Assembly: GCA_947000775.1 (NCBI GenBank)
Contig: CAMQGK010000341.1
Span: 12,069,001 to 12,133,000 of the forward strand
Origin: Pterois miles
Lineage: Eukaryota > Chordata > Actinopteri > Perciformes > Scorpaenidae
Direction: 5' to 3'
Length of the DNA stretch: 64,000 nucleotides
In this document: in pieces, positions 46,929 to 58,900 of the stretch
How positions within the stretch are numbered: position 1 is the stretch's first letter
How the letters are laid out: every line of letters starts with the position of its first letter
Notes under the pieces: generated by a model
What the model saw: only the letters and a program-made list of their open reading frames with translations
What the model was told of the DNA's origin: nothing
Databases searched by the model: none
Position numbers and translations under genes: made by a program

Positions 46929-49900
46929 GTAAGGACGGCAGAAACCACTGATCCCAGCTGTTGTGCTCTCTTAACTCTTCTTTAAAACAGATCATCATCT
47001 AAAATTTTGCTGCATTTCATTGATTTTTACCTTGGGATGCACTGATATTGGATCAAGCTTAATTTTTAGCCCAATTTCAGTTTTATGTTTATATATTGTA
47101 CATGTACTGTAATTTTAATTCTTGTTTAAATTTCGCCCAATTTGTTGCTGCATTCAAAAGATTTCTTTTGAATATTTTTTACTAAGTAGCTGGTGTACAA
47201 TTCATCATTTTAATAATAAATAATTAAATCACTTTATATTTATGTACAGTTGATAGAGAAAGTCTCCACACCCCAGTTAAAATGCCAGGTTTTTGTGATG
47301 TAAAGCAATGAGACCATAATAAATCATAATGTGACTGATAACCTGTACAATTCAATTGAAAAACAAAAAACGTACAATAACTTGGTTGCATACATATGCA
47401 CGCCCTTGAACTAATACTTTGTTGAATCACCTTTTGATTGTATTACAGTAATCAGTCTTTTTGCATAGGAGTCTGTCAGCATGGCACATCTTGACTTGGC
47501 AATATTTGCCCACTCTTCCTTGCAAAAGCGCTGCAAGTCTGCCAGATTGCAAGGGCATCTCTCTTCAGGTCACATTAAAGGTGGAAAAATTTCTGAAATG
47601 ATTTATCATAGGCACATTTTTTACATCACAAAAACCTGGCTTTTTAACAGGGGTGTGTAGACTTTTTCTATCCACTGTATTTATTGGTCACTTTCAGTTT
47701 TACAAGGTTAGGAAAGCAATATTTAAGTCTGATGTTGCCTTACACATAAACGATTGATCTCAATCGCTTCCACGCAGTGATGGATACAGATTTTTACACT
47801 GGTATTAGATTAGTGCTCAATATCAGCCGATACCCCAAACCCAGGTATTGCTGTCGGTACTGGGACTGAAAAAGTCAGATCGGTGCATCCCTATTTTTAC
47901 CTCTCTCGCAATGAAATTCCTTTAAAGACAACCTATTATGCTAATTTTCTGGTTCATACTTGTATTTTGGGTTTCTACTACTAAGTTTTGATGTTATAAT
48001 GTTAAATGTTATTTTTGTCATACCATTTGTGCTACAACATCTTTCACCCTCTGTCTGAAACACTGTTTGAGCTCATCACCCCCCCCTTCCCAAAAACCCC
48101 ATTCTGCTCTGATTGGTCATCCAGCCCACTCTGTTGTGATTGGTCAACAGACGCAAACTCTTCTGAACCTGTCCAGCTCCGCTCTAACTAGCTTTGTTCG
48201 AGGGCGTGCCAAACTAACCGCGAGGCAGGTATTATGCAAATACGTTACTTGGTGACATCACGACGTAAGAGAAGAAAAGGTGGTACTTCAATCAAGGCGT
48301 TTCATGCAGTTCAGGAGTGTTTTTGTTGGGGAGAGTAACTCCCTTTGGCGTGGACTTTGGGCTTTATAATTTTGCAAACATTTTACATGAAAAAAACGTA
48401 ATAACTCTCTAAAGCACAAAAAACGTAATAGGTCCTCTTTAAATTGATATTATTTGATGTGCAGAGTTACGTCTGCATGAAAGAACTCTGTCTCCCTGGA
48501 GAATCCCACCAGTTGTGGGTTTTGTGTAATCCGGTCGATGCATTTGACAGAATATTACTCTCCAGTTAGATGAGAGTAACTAAAATAATATAAAAGTAAC
48601 TTAAAATGCAATGCACGCCGCCTTCTCAATTATATATTTATTGGACACATCAAGTTAATGTCATTCAGCATGAACCCAAACACTCGCATCTAACGCAAAC
48701 AGCATTAATATTAAAACAGCTTGCATTCCTAATGAACTCTTTCTTAATCTCTTTGCTGCCAACGTGTTCTCTCTGCGCTACACAACAGATTTTATGAACA
48801 GTTTTTCAATTACAAAGTCAAATAGACGCCAGCTATATCTTTTGTGCGTTGCCCGTGAACGTCACAACTCAAGCATATGTTTTATCTCCGTGAGTTTCTG
48901 TGCTGCACTCAACTGACCTGATGTTTGTTTTAGGCGTCAACTGCTCTGAAGTCGTCGGAAAAGAAAACTGTGACAGAATTTGTGAAAATGGGACGTGCGT
49001 TCAAGGGTCGGCCGTCTCTTTCAGATGCATCTGTGACACAGGATTCTCTGGTAAGCAGCTGGTTTGTTTGTATTATATAGATGGATCGTCTGGGATAATG
49101 AAAGCATAATATTTGAATGCAATCGTACAGCTTTGATTCACGACCAGATTTTCATGATGCTATTTACAAAAGGCAGTTCCCAGTTCCATATGCACAGCCA
49201 TGTCATTTGTTTTAAAGGGGCAACTATCTCTGGAAAAAAGGTCAAAGCTGAAAACAACAAAAGCTGTGCTATCTTCACATTATCAGCGTTTCCTCGTGGG
49301 CTTTAAATCCCTGTTGATGTTATTTGTCGTCATAATATATGAAGCGGCCCTTTCAAATCAAATACCTCACCTCGTGTTACGACCAGTGACACGCGGTTGT
49401 AAAACGCCGGTGCTAAACTGCTGGCTAACTGAGCGTGTTACAGTTGATAAAACGAAGGTTTACAGCGATCAATTATAATGAAATTTATTGCGTATTGTTT
49501 CTGCTGAGCCTTTTAAATCAGAACTTTGATACTGGTCAACATCTGTGAGCCTGCATGGATGGCACAACATGAAACACAACAGTTAGATTTTTTTTTTTTA
49601 ATGTTTCATTATTTAATGTAGCCTGGTCTAAGAAAAATGCTAAATTCTGTGTAAATCGCTAATGGTCAAGTTTTATCATGATACAATATTATATTGACCA
49701 TTTGGACAATGATTTGCTGATATCACAACATCTGATGATAGGATTTTCATTCAGTATAGGGGCCTGCGATCAGTATGAGATGATATCATACGTCCATTTA
49801 ATGCAAAAATCCCCAAAAAACACAAATGATTTGACAATTTTATTACTGGGCTCTTGCACACATTTAAATGTAGAACTATTTATTCTATTCAATAAAATAG

Positions 49901-52900
49901 TTATAATAATAAACCCCCAGTTCACTATAAGCTGCAGTGTTTCTCATGTTTAAGCACTGTTGGAAGTTTAGGAAGTGAGTGCGCTTGGATGGAAATGCTA
50001 ACAGACAAAATAAAGGCATCTTAAAAATGCCATACTGGATATCAATATTTTCATTTTGCTTCGATGATATTGGATCATTGAGTTCGATGTATTGTCACCG
50101 TGTGCCATGCTCACGGTTTTGGTGGCCTATACAGCCTCAGTCAAGTCAAGTCTAAATATGCTAATGCCTCCTCCATGAGTAATTCACAAAAAAGAGTCAG
50201 ACACAATTGTAACATATTTGTCATTAGCAGCCACATTGTGTTCCTCGCCATGTAATTTAGACAAGTTGCCGGAGGCTCATTGGGTGGCACTTGTGATCTG
50301 GTGAGCTTGTTTATGAGACATTAGCGCTTCACCCATGATTTAGGTAATGAGCCTCATTTGCTCCAGTAACGTACAGTTAGGTTAATGGGTATCACACACA
50401 AGTGGGTTACAAGACTTTGGATCCTCCTCCGGTTGCCCTGGATATCAGTGTCTGCTGTAAAAACAAGCCTGCATTGAACTTTCTGGAGTAAAAACTCCAG
50501 GTGGCTCTTCACATTGATTCATTGTTTTGTTTGGAGCACAGTTTGTCCTGGCAGCATTCTTGAAGTGTCATAGCTTTGCCTCTTTCGAGTCTGGCCCATG
50601 CTTTCAGCTTATTATTTTTGGAGAAGTGGTTTCAAGGTTACTGCCAATGCTGTCTGGCATCCGTTCTTTAAGTCATATACAGTACAGTATGGAAGAAAGT
50701 ACAGTACAGGGGGTGAAGGGCGGGATGAGACGTTTCAGAATCTGAGCGTATTCAATAGTTAAGAGGAGAAGATTAGTATTATTATTATTATTATTAAAGG
50801 ATAAAATGGTTCTCGATCTTTGAAAGGGAACAATAACGCTTTACCATCATCCTCTTGTAGTGAACGACAAATGTACTGTATACTGAAAGGAATGCTGGAT
50901 GAGTCCTGGAAAATAGAAATAATTTAGTTTTACTTTTGTACAACACTTTAGGCTGATGTTTGACTTGCGTCCAGTAGATGCTTTCAGTCCAAAATGGCAG
51001 AAGCGTAGCGTTGCTGCTGGGTGCTGTTGTTGCAATGGGACGAACAACTGACTTTGTCTTCTTGGCAATAAGCATTCTTTGTCTTCACGGAGTCCACCAT
51101 GTTGCTTCACCATGTTTCTACTATAATCCAGAATGGACGAGCCAAAGAATCTAAAGAGGCTTTCGCATTTTTATGTTACCGGAAGGCCACCGTAGTTATC
51201 TGGCACACTTGTGAAACTGTGATAACGTGAGCCACAGAGTGTAAAACTGCCAGCAACAGCCTGACTTCTGTTGCTCCTCAAGTAGTGTTATTATGGTATA
51301 GATGGCCTCTGAGCGAGGCGTTACTGCGGTTTTGGGCTCGGCGGCTCGCGGTCTTGGAAACCGAGGAGTGAGTGGAGGGATATACGGTTGGTTGCAATCT
51401 GCAACCACACTGCTAGATGCCGCCAAATCCTACACTCTGCACCTTTTAAGCTTTCAGTGATGACGTAGCATACAGCTGAGAAAGAGAAAATGACATTTGC
51501 AATGAATGAGTGATATAACAGGACATTTCAATAAAACCAAACAAAACAGGTGGCACTGTGGAAAAAAACTGTCCGCCCTTGTCTGATGTTAAATGGATAA
51601 TTCATATAATTCGCATCAGAAACAAATTGGTGACATGCTTGCACCCTCTGCCTTTGCAGCTTTTATCTAATTTGCTTTAATTGCCGCTGCTCTCTCATGT
51701 AAGTAGACTCCGCTGGGTGCTTTCGCATAGTCATGGTGTCCTGCTGTCCCATCAGCTTCTTGGGAGTTCTGTGGAGCTCGCGCTTCCTCCACCTCCCCGC
51801 TGCAGTTGCCTCATTAATCAACTGGAAGTTAGTGGCTGCTCCAGCGCCGGCTGCCCTCACAGGCCAAAGTCTATGCGCACAGAATAATGAGCCAAACTCA
51901 TGGGACGTTTCAAATGAGATTTTCTTTTGATTTGACTCTCCTTTGCACCATCTCTTGGGTATTTGTTGCAAGGTATTACCATCTTTATAGGGCCATTTCC
52001 ATTTGGTGTAAGGTGTTAATTGTTTTTGCAGTGTTGTTGGAAGCAATATCATATTTTTAAAGTTTAATTTGGATTATATATGCAGTCATTACCCCTTGTT
52101 AAACAGTTTAATTGGATACTCACACAATGTTGTTTCTTTGTTTATTAGATTGCTGCAATTCATGATCACTGCAACAATGGTTGACGTAAATGCCAGCACA
52201 GATACAAATGATCATAAATGAAGAACTAGTTATTTTAAACCTAAACTAAATTTATCACATATTAGGAGATTCTCTCTTGAGAGCTAGAACCATTATCTAT
52301 GTCATAAATATATGTGACAGATTGAAGTGTCCCTAAACATATAGTAGTTTGTGTGACTTTTTAGTGGACCAGTTATGGAAAAACTCAGTTTCTGGTGGGA
52401 AATGAGTCGTGAGTTGCGAGCCCTGAAGTTGTACACGGTAAGATTGATGCCCACAGAGGAGGCTATGAGGAGCCTTGGGGACATGAGCACTTGTATCAGC
52501 AGGGGGATTAAAGAAAATATGCAAAGAAACAGTCACTGGAAAGATAAATGTGTAGGCACCTTGTGAAGAACACAAAAATCAAAACCCTCACTGGGGAATA
52601 ACATCAAATTTTATTCACCTTGAACCTGCAGGGAATTCGGTCTAATTTTATCCTTTGCATACGGTGTCACTATGGCGTGTCTCTGGTTATGCTGCTGCTG
52701 CTGCTGTAGTGGTGGAAGTGTTGGTCCTGCAGTATTTACAAAACTACTGGCCACAGTTTAGTTCAGAAGTACTTTATCTCGGAAGATTCTTATGAAACAG
52801 GCTGCAGCTCGGACTACTTAGTTCACAGTTCAGTGAAAATCCACCATGAAAATCATTTCTACATCATTATGACTCCTTTTATTACTCCACTCGTTACAGA

Positions 52901-55900
52901 GGTATTGACTTATTTTTTTTCAGTTTACCGGATCGAAATAGCTTTCCAAGTTGGGAACTCTTGTTATCTGTCTGTGCAAATGGAGTCATTATCTCAGTCC
53001 ATATTTTAAATCAAGGGTTTTCAAACATTTTGGGGCCACGGACCCCATACAGGGGAGGAAATGTTCCAAGGGCCCCCTTGTAATCCTAACACCAATTAAG
53101 CATAATGCTTTCTACCACTACTCTTAGATGCCACAGGAGCTATTTGTATTCTAAAACTTTTCAATCAATATTCAAATACTTCAGATCTGTTTTATAATTA
53201 TAAACAAACACATTTAAATTTAAATCATGAAAATATTTATATGCCATTTTAAAGAGGGTAATTCTGTTCAGATTGCTTTTGGACTCAACTTGACAACATA
53301 CTTTTAGAGAAATTGATCTTAAAAGTGTTCAGAATATGAACAGCAGCAAAACCGACATGGTCCTAAATCCAGATATTTAAACATACTTGTCTTAAAGCTG
53401 ACTTTCAGTACTTGCTTCAACTTAAAAATAATTAACTTATTACTGTCACAATTATATCAGAGTTTCTATTGGCCCAAAGCTAACATTGGTGGGAGTAATG
53501 GACACACTATGTCTGTTTTATTGGCATAAATTGTCCCCATGTGTAGATGTGGACTTTTTAATGATAAAGCACAATTTTAAATTTTATGGCAAATTATTTC
53601 ACTACCCCCCTGACAGACTATCACGGACCCCATTTTGAGAATCACCATTTTAAATGATCACTACACACCAAAGTGTTGTGTATTACAATAATGCTACAGA
53701 AGTTGTAAATGATTATAGAAATAATAATTATGGCTGCACCATTTTGTCATGTGTATCTTGTAGGTGTTTTAATAAAGCGATTGACTGTTCTGTGCTCTGT
53801 ATTGCAAGCAGAAAAATATTTAATAATACAGTAAGAATTAATAATGAATATAACTACCCACTTTGGGAGGACCTAGGCTGTTGCACATCTTGAGACATGA
53901 TACAGTATGATGAAATATGCTCAGTATACAGGCAAGTTTGTTTGTAAAAAGTTTTAGGCACAGAGAAGGTGAAGAGCTGCATTAGAACAACATAAGAACG
54001 CATAAAAAAAGAAAACAAAATCAGTTAAAATGGATACATTGAGGTAAATTAAATGAGATCAAATAAAATGTAATGGAAATTTACCAATATAATAGCGCAT
54101 AATAGCAAACTGTTTTCTCTAAAAACCACAAACACAGGTTATCCTCACAGGTTGGAGCTACACATTATTTTATGATGATGCGAGTTGTGTTCTCAGTGTT
54201 TACAGTACGATCAAACATTGTATGGTCCTGACCCAAATGCTCATTTATATGAATGCTGCAGTAGACCCGACTTCACGGGATGGCAGCCGCAGACCGACCG
54301 ACCCCTCAGTGTTGCACAAGCTCGAACTTTAATACACATGCTTCACAGCATGAAACACAACACCGGCACACTGAGATGGAGGCAATTTTCCACCACAAGC
54401 ACTATGCAGGAAAAACACAAGGGCACAAACTCAACTCTGTTTATCGCTTTCAGAGAAAACCATGTATTTTTAGGTGAACCAAACCTAATGATTGATATTG
54501 TTAGCTGTTCAGAACACTGGTCCTGCTCTTCACTACGAGTTTGGCTTCCCTGAAGTGAAGTGGGTAAAAATGTAATGGTGTGTTTCTAATAATAACTAGC
54601 CTGATACAACAATACTGTAGAGGCAACTATAGTGAGCCTAGTTAGTTTTGTCCATATATTGATGTAAACACTGGGCCTCATACACTAAGTTTGTTCTTAA
54701 AATTTAATCTCAAGAAAGGTCAAGAGAAAAGTATACATCAGATTCACGACATGTTCTTAAACCGCAGAAATGTTGGTATCTGTGTTTTTCTAATGATGGC
54801 GCCCACGTCCTCTCGAGTTGAAGGCGTTCTCATTAACATCGGTAACGCCGTGCCAGTCCCCATTAAAGGGCATGAGGCTGCAACGCCGTGCGCACACGCA
54901 CAGATTGAAAAGGGAGAATTAAGTCAAGAATGGCCAAAGGACAGTATGAAGAGGGTGAAGCACGGGACCAAAGTTTAGAATATTTGGTACTTGGCAAATC
55001 AATAATCAGGTTAAAATTATGAAAATTACTTTTTGGGCTTTACACTTGATCGTTAATTATGTTGGAAATCGCACATAAGTAATGCAAAAACAAAGATGTG
55101 TAACACCATTATTATATACTATAAAACTGAATATCTTGAATCAGAGCTCACTATAAACTGTATAATGTATTCATAGTTCCATATATTACCTACGGTGTGG
55201 AGGTAAATGCCGACAAAACCAACACTAGTCACATATTCATGTTAAAGAAGAGAGCTATATGAATTGCAAATCTATCAGATTATTCCCAACCAACCAGTAG
55301 GCTATTTATTAACTTAGATGCTTTAAAGGTTTATGATGTAGCTGATAATGCACAAAGCAAAATTAATAATCTGCTTCCTGACTCCGAAGGGTTAAGGCCT
55401 ATTTGGTGGGTATAATGAGCTTCAGCCTGCACCTTTTTGCACAGTATTTTTTTTTTTTTTTGTTTTCCCTTAAATTTAATGCCTTTTTTAAAAATGTATA
55501 TATTTTCATATTGTGCAATCCTTTGAGGAAATTGTCAGTAAGGGCTGAAATAAATTACTACTACTACTACTACTACTACTACTCTAAATGTTAAGACAAA
55601 TTTTTTTTGCAGTAGTTCTGAAGGGGAAGTACTTCTGCTGGAATCGAACTATTTAATAGGGTCAGTAGTAGATAGAAAATAACAAAAAAATGTATAGGTT
55701 GCAGGGTTGACCATAATGCTTTGTAAAATAATGAAAATAATACAAAATAGCAAATTATTGTAATTTGAATCCAATTGTAGAATTGAAGAAAACACAATAA
55801 CCAGTTATTTTTTCACAAACCTGTCAGCACTCAAATGTGCGTACGAGTGCTCTCGAGGGTTCATAGATTCTGTTGTAACCTATAAACAAAAGCCAAATAA

Positions 55901-58900
55901 GAAAACACGCCAGAATCATCATGTTAGTGGGATTTAAGAAGACATTTTTCCTGAACAACGGTTGCTGAATGAGGCCCATTGTTTCCACGTGCTGGATGAC
56001 ATGTTGCTGATTTAGCTTATTTTCCAGTCGGTGTGACTTGTAGGCTTCAGTGGGACGGTTTCTGAAATGGGTAATTAGGCTCCAACAGTATATCATCAAT
56101 CAGAGGCCGCCGTAGGATTCTGACAGCAATGACGCTGTTTACAGTTGATCCTGCCTTTAGTTTAATTGTGCCTGTCACAGTTAAATTAGTGGTCACGCAC
56201 ATGCCTCCATCCTGTGTAATTATTGATAGTCAGTCACCCCTTCCTCCATGGATCATAAGTCATGTCAGTCATGTATTCTCAGGCATAAACTTGGTCAAGT
56301 TGCTTTGAAGCTGTTTCGTACCTGTGTCATGTTACTATGCATGTTCGCCACCCGGGGTTTAACAGAACATCTGCTGGGCAAACGGCACCAGTTGAGAGGC
56401 TTTATATAGTTTCTAGATGTAAATACAATGTCCACAGTCTGAATTGAAGTGCTGTCATTTTGTGTTGTCTGTTTTGCAGGCCCACCTTGTAAGAAGAGGA
56501 AACCTCCGTGTGATCCAAACCCATGCAGAAACGGCGGCGTATGTGCGGAGAGCCCCGAAGGATTTGTTTGTCATTGTCCTGAAGGATTTGGGGGCGTCTA
56601 CTGCGACTCCAGAGTTTGCATGTCACACACATGTCAAGAGGAACGAATTTGCTCAGCAGGGGAGCGTGTGAGGATTTAATTTAGCTTATTTGCTTTATCT
56701 CAGTGGGCGATAAACTAGAAATGAAAATGGGTATAGTGTCTTGAAACAAGATCAAATGGCTTCATTGTGAGGGCTGCAACAGCAATTAATATTTCCTCCT
56801 GAAGATGAGCAAAGGGAAAGAGTATTTGCTTCCCCTAGCAATTTGATTGAATGACCCAGCACATGTTTAAGTGCCAGTTTGAAATGGCTCTCAGCAAAAG
56901 CTTTTTGTAATTAGACGCCTGCTGCAATTTTCACCTTCCACATGGAAATGCCATTGCGGTCATACATTTTGCAAAGGCAGTAGGGTTTGTAATGTTCTCG
57001 AGGATACACAGGGGAAAATACTGTAATGGTCTAATTGTCTTTCCCTGACCTTTGTTTTGTTCATTACAGTTTGCCAAGTGCGCTGCACATTTTCACAGCC
57101 CACCTTAATACCAGAGTAGAGCCGACTAAAAGGGACATTTATCAAAATAATGCCTGATATTGCTGCAGCTTGACGTAGATATTTTTCTAGAAAGCTTAAT
57201 GTGAAATTCAAATCTCTTTAACTTTGAATTACAACACCATTAGCATTTATTAGCCTCTTGTGGTGTCTAAAACTCATATTAAAACATATATAAAACCCAT
57301 TATTTACTCGCCTACTTACATTCGATTAAATATAATTGTAGACATCAGTAACAAATAATAATATCTGTCAGTTTTCTCACTACAACGAATCACTTTTTTA
57401 ATTGATAATGGTTCTACAGTTGGTGATCTTTGATACCTTTTGTGTAATCTAACCCTGTTTTCCCAAGACGCCTGGTGACCTGGTTTGTTTTGCCTCTGTA
57501 TGCAGGCCTCTGAATGTGTCTGTGCAGATGGTAATGTGGTCCCAGCATGCAGGAGGCAGCAGGACCTGTGCAGCCCATCACCATGTCTCAACAATGCCAC
57601 CTGTGTGTCCAGGGGAAATGATTATGTCTGCAGGTAAAACACATACAGGGATCTAATAGAGGCCAGTCTCTCAGTCCCCTCTCTGAATGCCTGGAATGTC
57701 TTATTATTTTTCCAGCTTAAAAGCTCTAGGACTAATACATATCTGTCTGGCAGACATCAAGCCTCATCGTTGGCTCTATATTTCTCTTATTTTCAATTAA
57801 TCCTATGTAAAGACCCAAACTAACAATGAATTGATCCTGCCTACAAGTGTTCTCTGTATAGCCTGGTGTAGCTTAATCCTCTGTGTGTAGACCTCCGTTA
57901 TCCATTAACTATTTTAAAAAAAAAAAGACTGTTAAAAATATCAGTTAGTCACACTGTTCTTCTGGATGGCACGGAAACTGTAATTTAAGCCAATCCTACA
58001 TACATTATCCTGGAGCTGTAAATACAGTATTGCACACCAGTTGTGTATTAACACAGCTGAAAATAGTCTCCAACAAAAATGCACTATTTATTCCTTTATA
58101 AGTCCCATTTGCTCAAAACAAAACAAAACCAAAAAATGAAACTATGCACCAAAAAAATGTTTAAAGGAACATTTCAGGGGCTGTATTAGCAGAAATGCAA
58201 TATAGTATTCATAGCTATGTTTTCATTACTGTATAATTACCTGAAACTAAGAGCCATTTTCAAGTGATTTAAGAGCCATTGTGTTTTTGTTAGCATAGAA
58301 TGAGCCCTTCATACAGTATTTATATCGGGAGTGGGTCCTCTTCAGAGTCCACCATGTTGCTCCACCATGTTTCTGTAGCAGCCAAGAACTGATAAACCAA
58401 ACGCTGGCTGTAGAAGAAGATAGAAGACAGTCCTTTATTAGTCCCACGAGGGGAAATTCAATTTTTTCACTCTGTTGTTAACTTAAACGCGGTACATGCA
58501 GACCCGAACACACACATGCACAAACATGCAACAATGGGGGTTCACACTCAGTTCTTGGTCCATGGCGGGACTTGAACCGGTGACCCTCCGGTTCCCAAGC
58601 CAACTCCCTACAGACTGAGCTACTGCCGCCCCTAGAGGCGAGAACCTTTCCTGTTTTTATGTTACCTGAAGGGTAAAGGATGGTAAGGATGGCCTCTGAG
58701 TGAGGCGAATGGCGTTCCCCTGGTTTTGCACTTGGCAGCTCACGTTACCGCTGTCTTGGAAAGGGAGGAGTGAGCGCAGGGGTACTCGGTTTGTTTTAAT
58801 CTGCAACCTCACCACCTTTGACATTGTGGTGGTTGTAAAAGTGTTTCCATGCATTTTGGTTAGTTGGTGGTCATGGACCTAAACACTAACTTGTTTATTC

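Larger units (their letters stand above)
46929..48933 (+). other. eys: eys intron 1, mostly transposon sequence
   Basis: A 2005-bp phase-1 intron with donor gtaagg and acceptor gtttgttttag. About 1.37 kb is three separately listed elements: a hAT-type repeat (47032-47893) containing a Tc1-like insertion (47247-47677), and a piggyBac-type repeat (47926-48438). I recognise nothing in 48443-48933 apart from the acceptor. Confidence 0.85.
54671..55983. mobile_element. Harbinger-like remnant containing a LINE fragment
   Basis: Left end tgggcctcatacactaa and complemented right end tgggcctcattcagcaa share the 'gggcctcat' terminus often seen in fish Harbinger-type elements. No clear 3-bp duplication is seen and no transposase remains, so the call is tentative. 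A LINE fragment (about 55140-55590) lies inside. Confidence 0.45.
49051..56479 (+). other. eys: eys intron 2 (7.4 kb)
   Basis: GT-AG intron from donor gtaagc to acceptor tctgttttgcag. It contains a dispersed repeat (51080-51450), a hAT-type element with perfect target duplications (53012-53647), a Harbinger-like element carrying a LINE fragment (54671-55983), (TTA)n at about 50777-50797 and (TAC)n at 55555-55583. A stretch at about 49660-50100 rich in 'gatatc'-like words is probably another decayed repeat. I see no further EGF-like coding frame flanked by splice sites, and no likely alternative promoter. Confidence 0.8.

Noticed and set aside
46929..46951. Extension of the eys frame to the TGA at 46949
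   Set aside because: The donor gtaagg at 46929 and the completion of EGF 2 by exon 2 show these residues are intronic.
46575..46998. Other frames overlapping eys exon 1 (plus and minus strands)
   Set aside because: They are alternative frames of the EGF-coding exon; the cysteine pattern and splice phases belong only to the 46184 frame.
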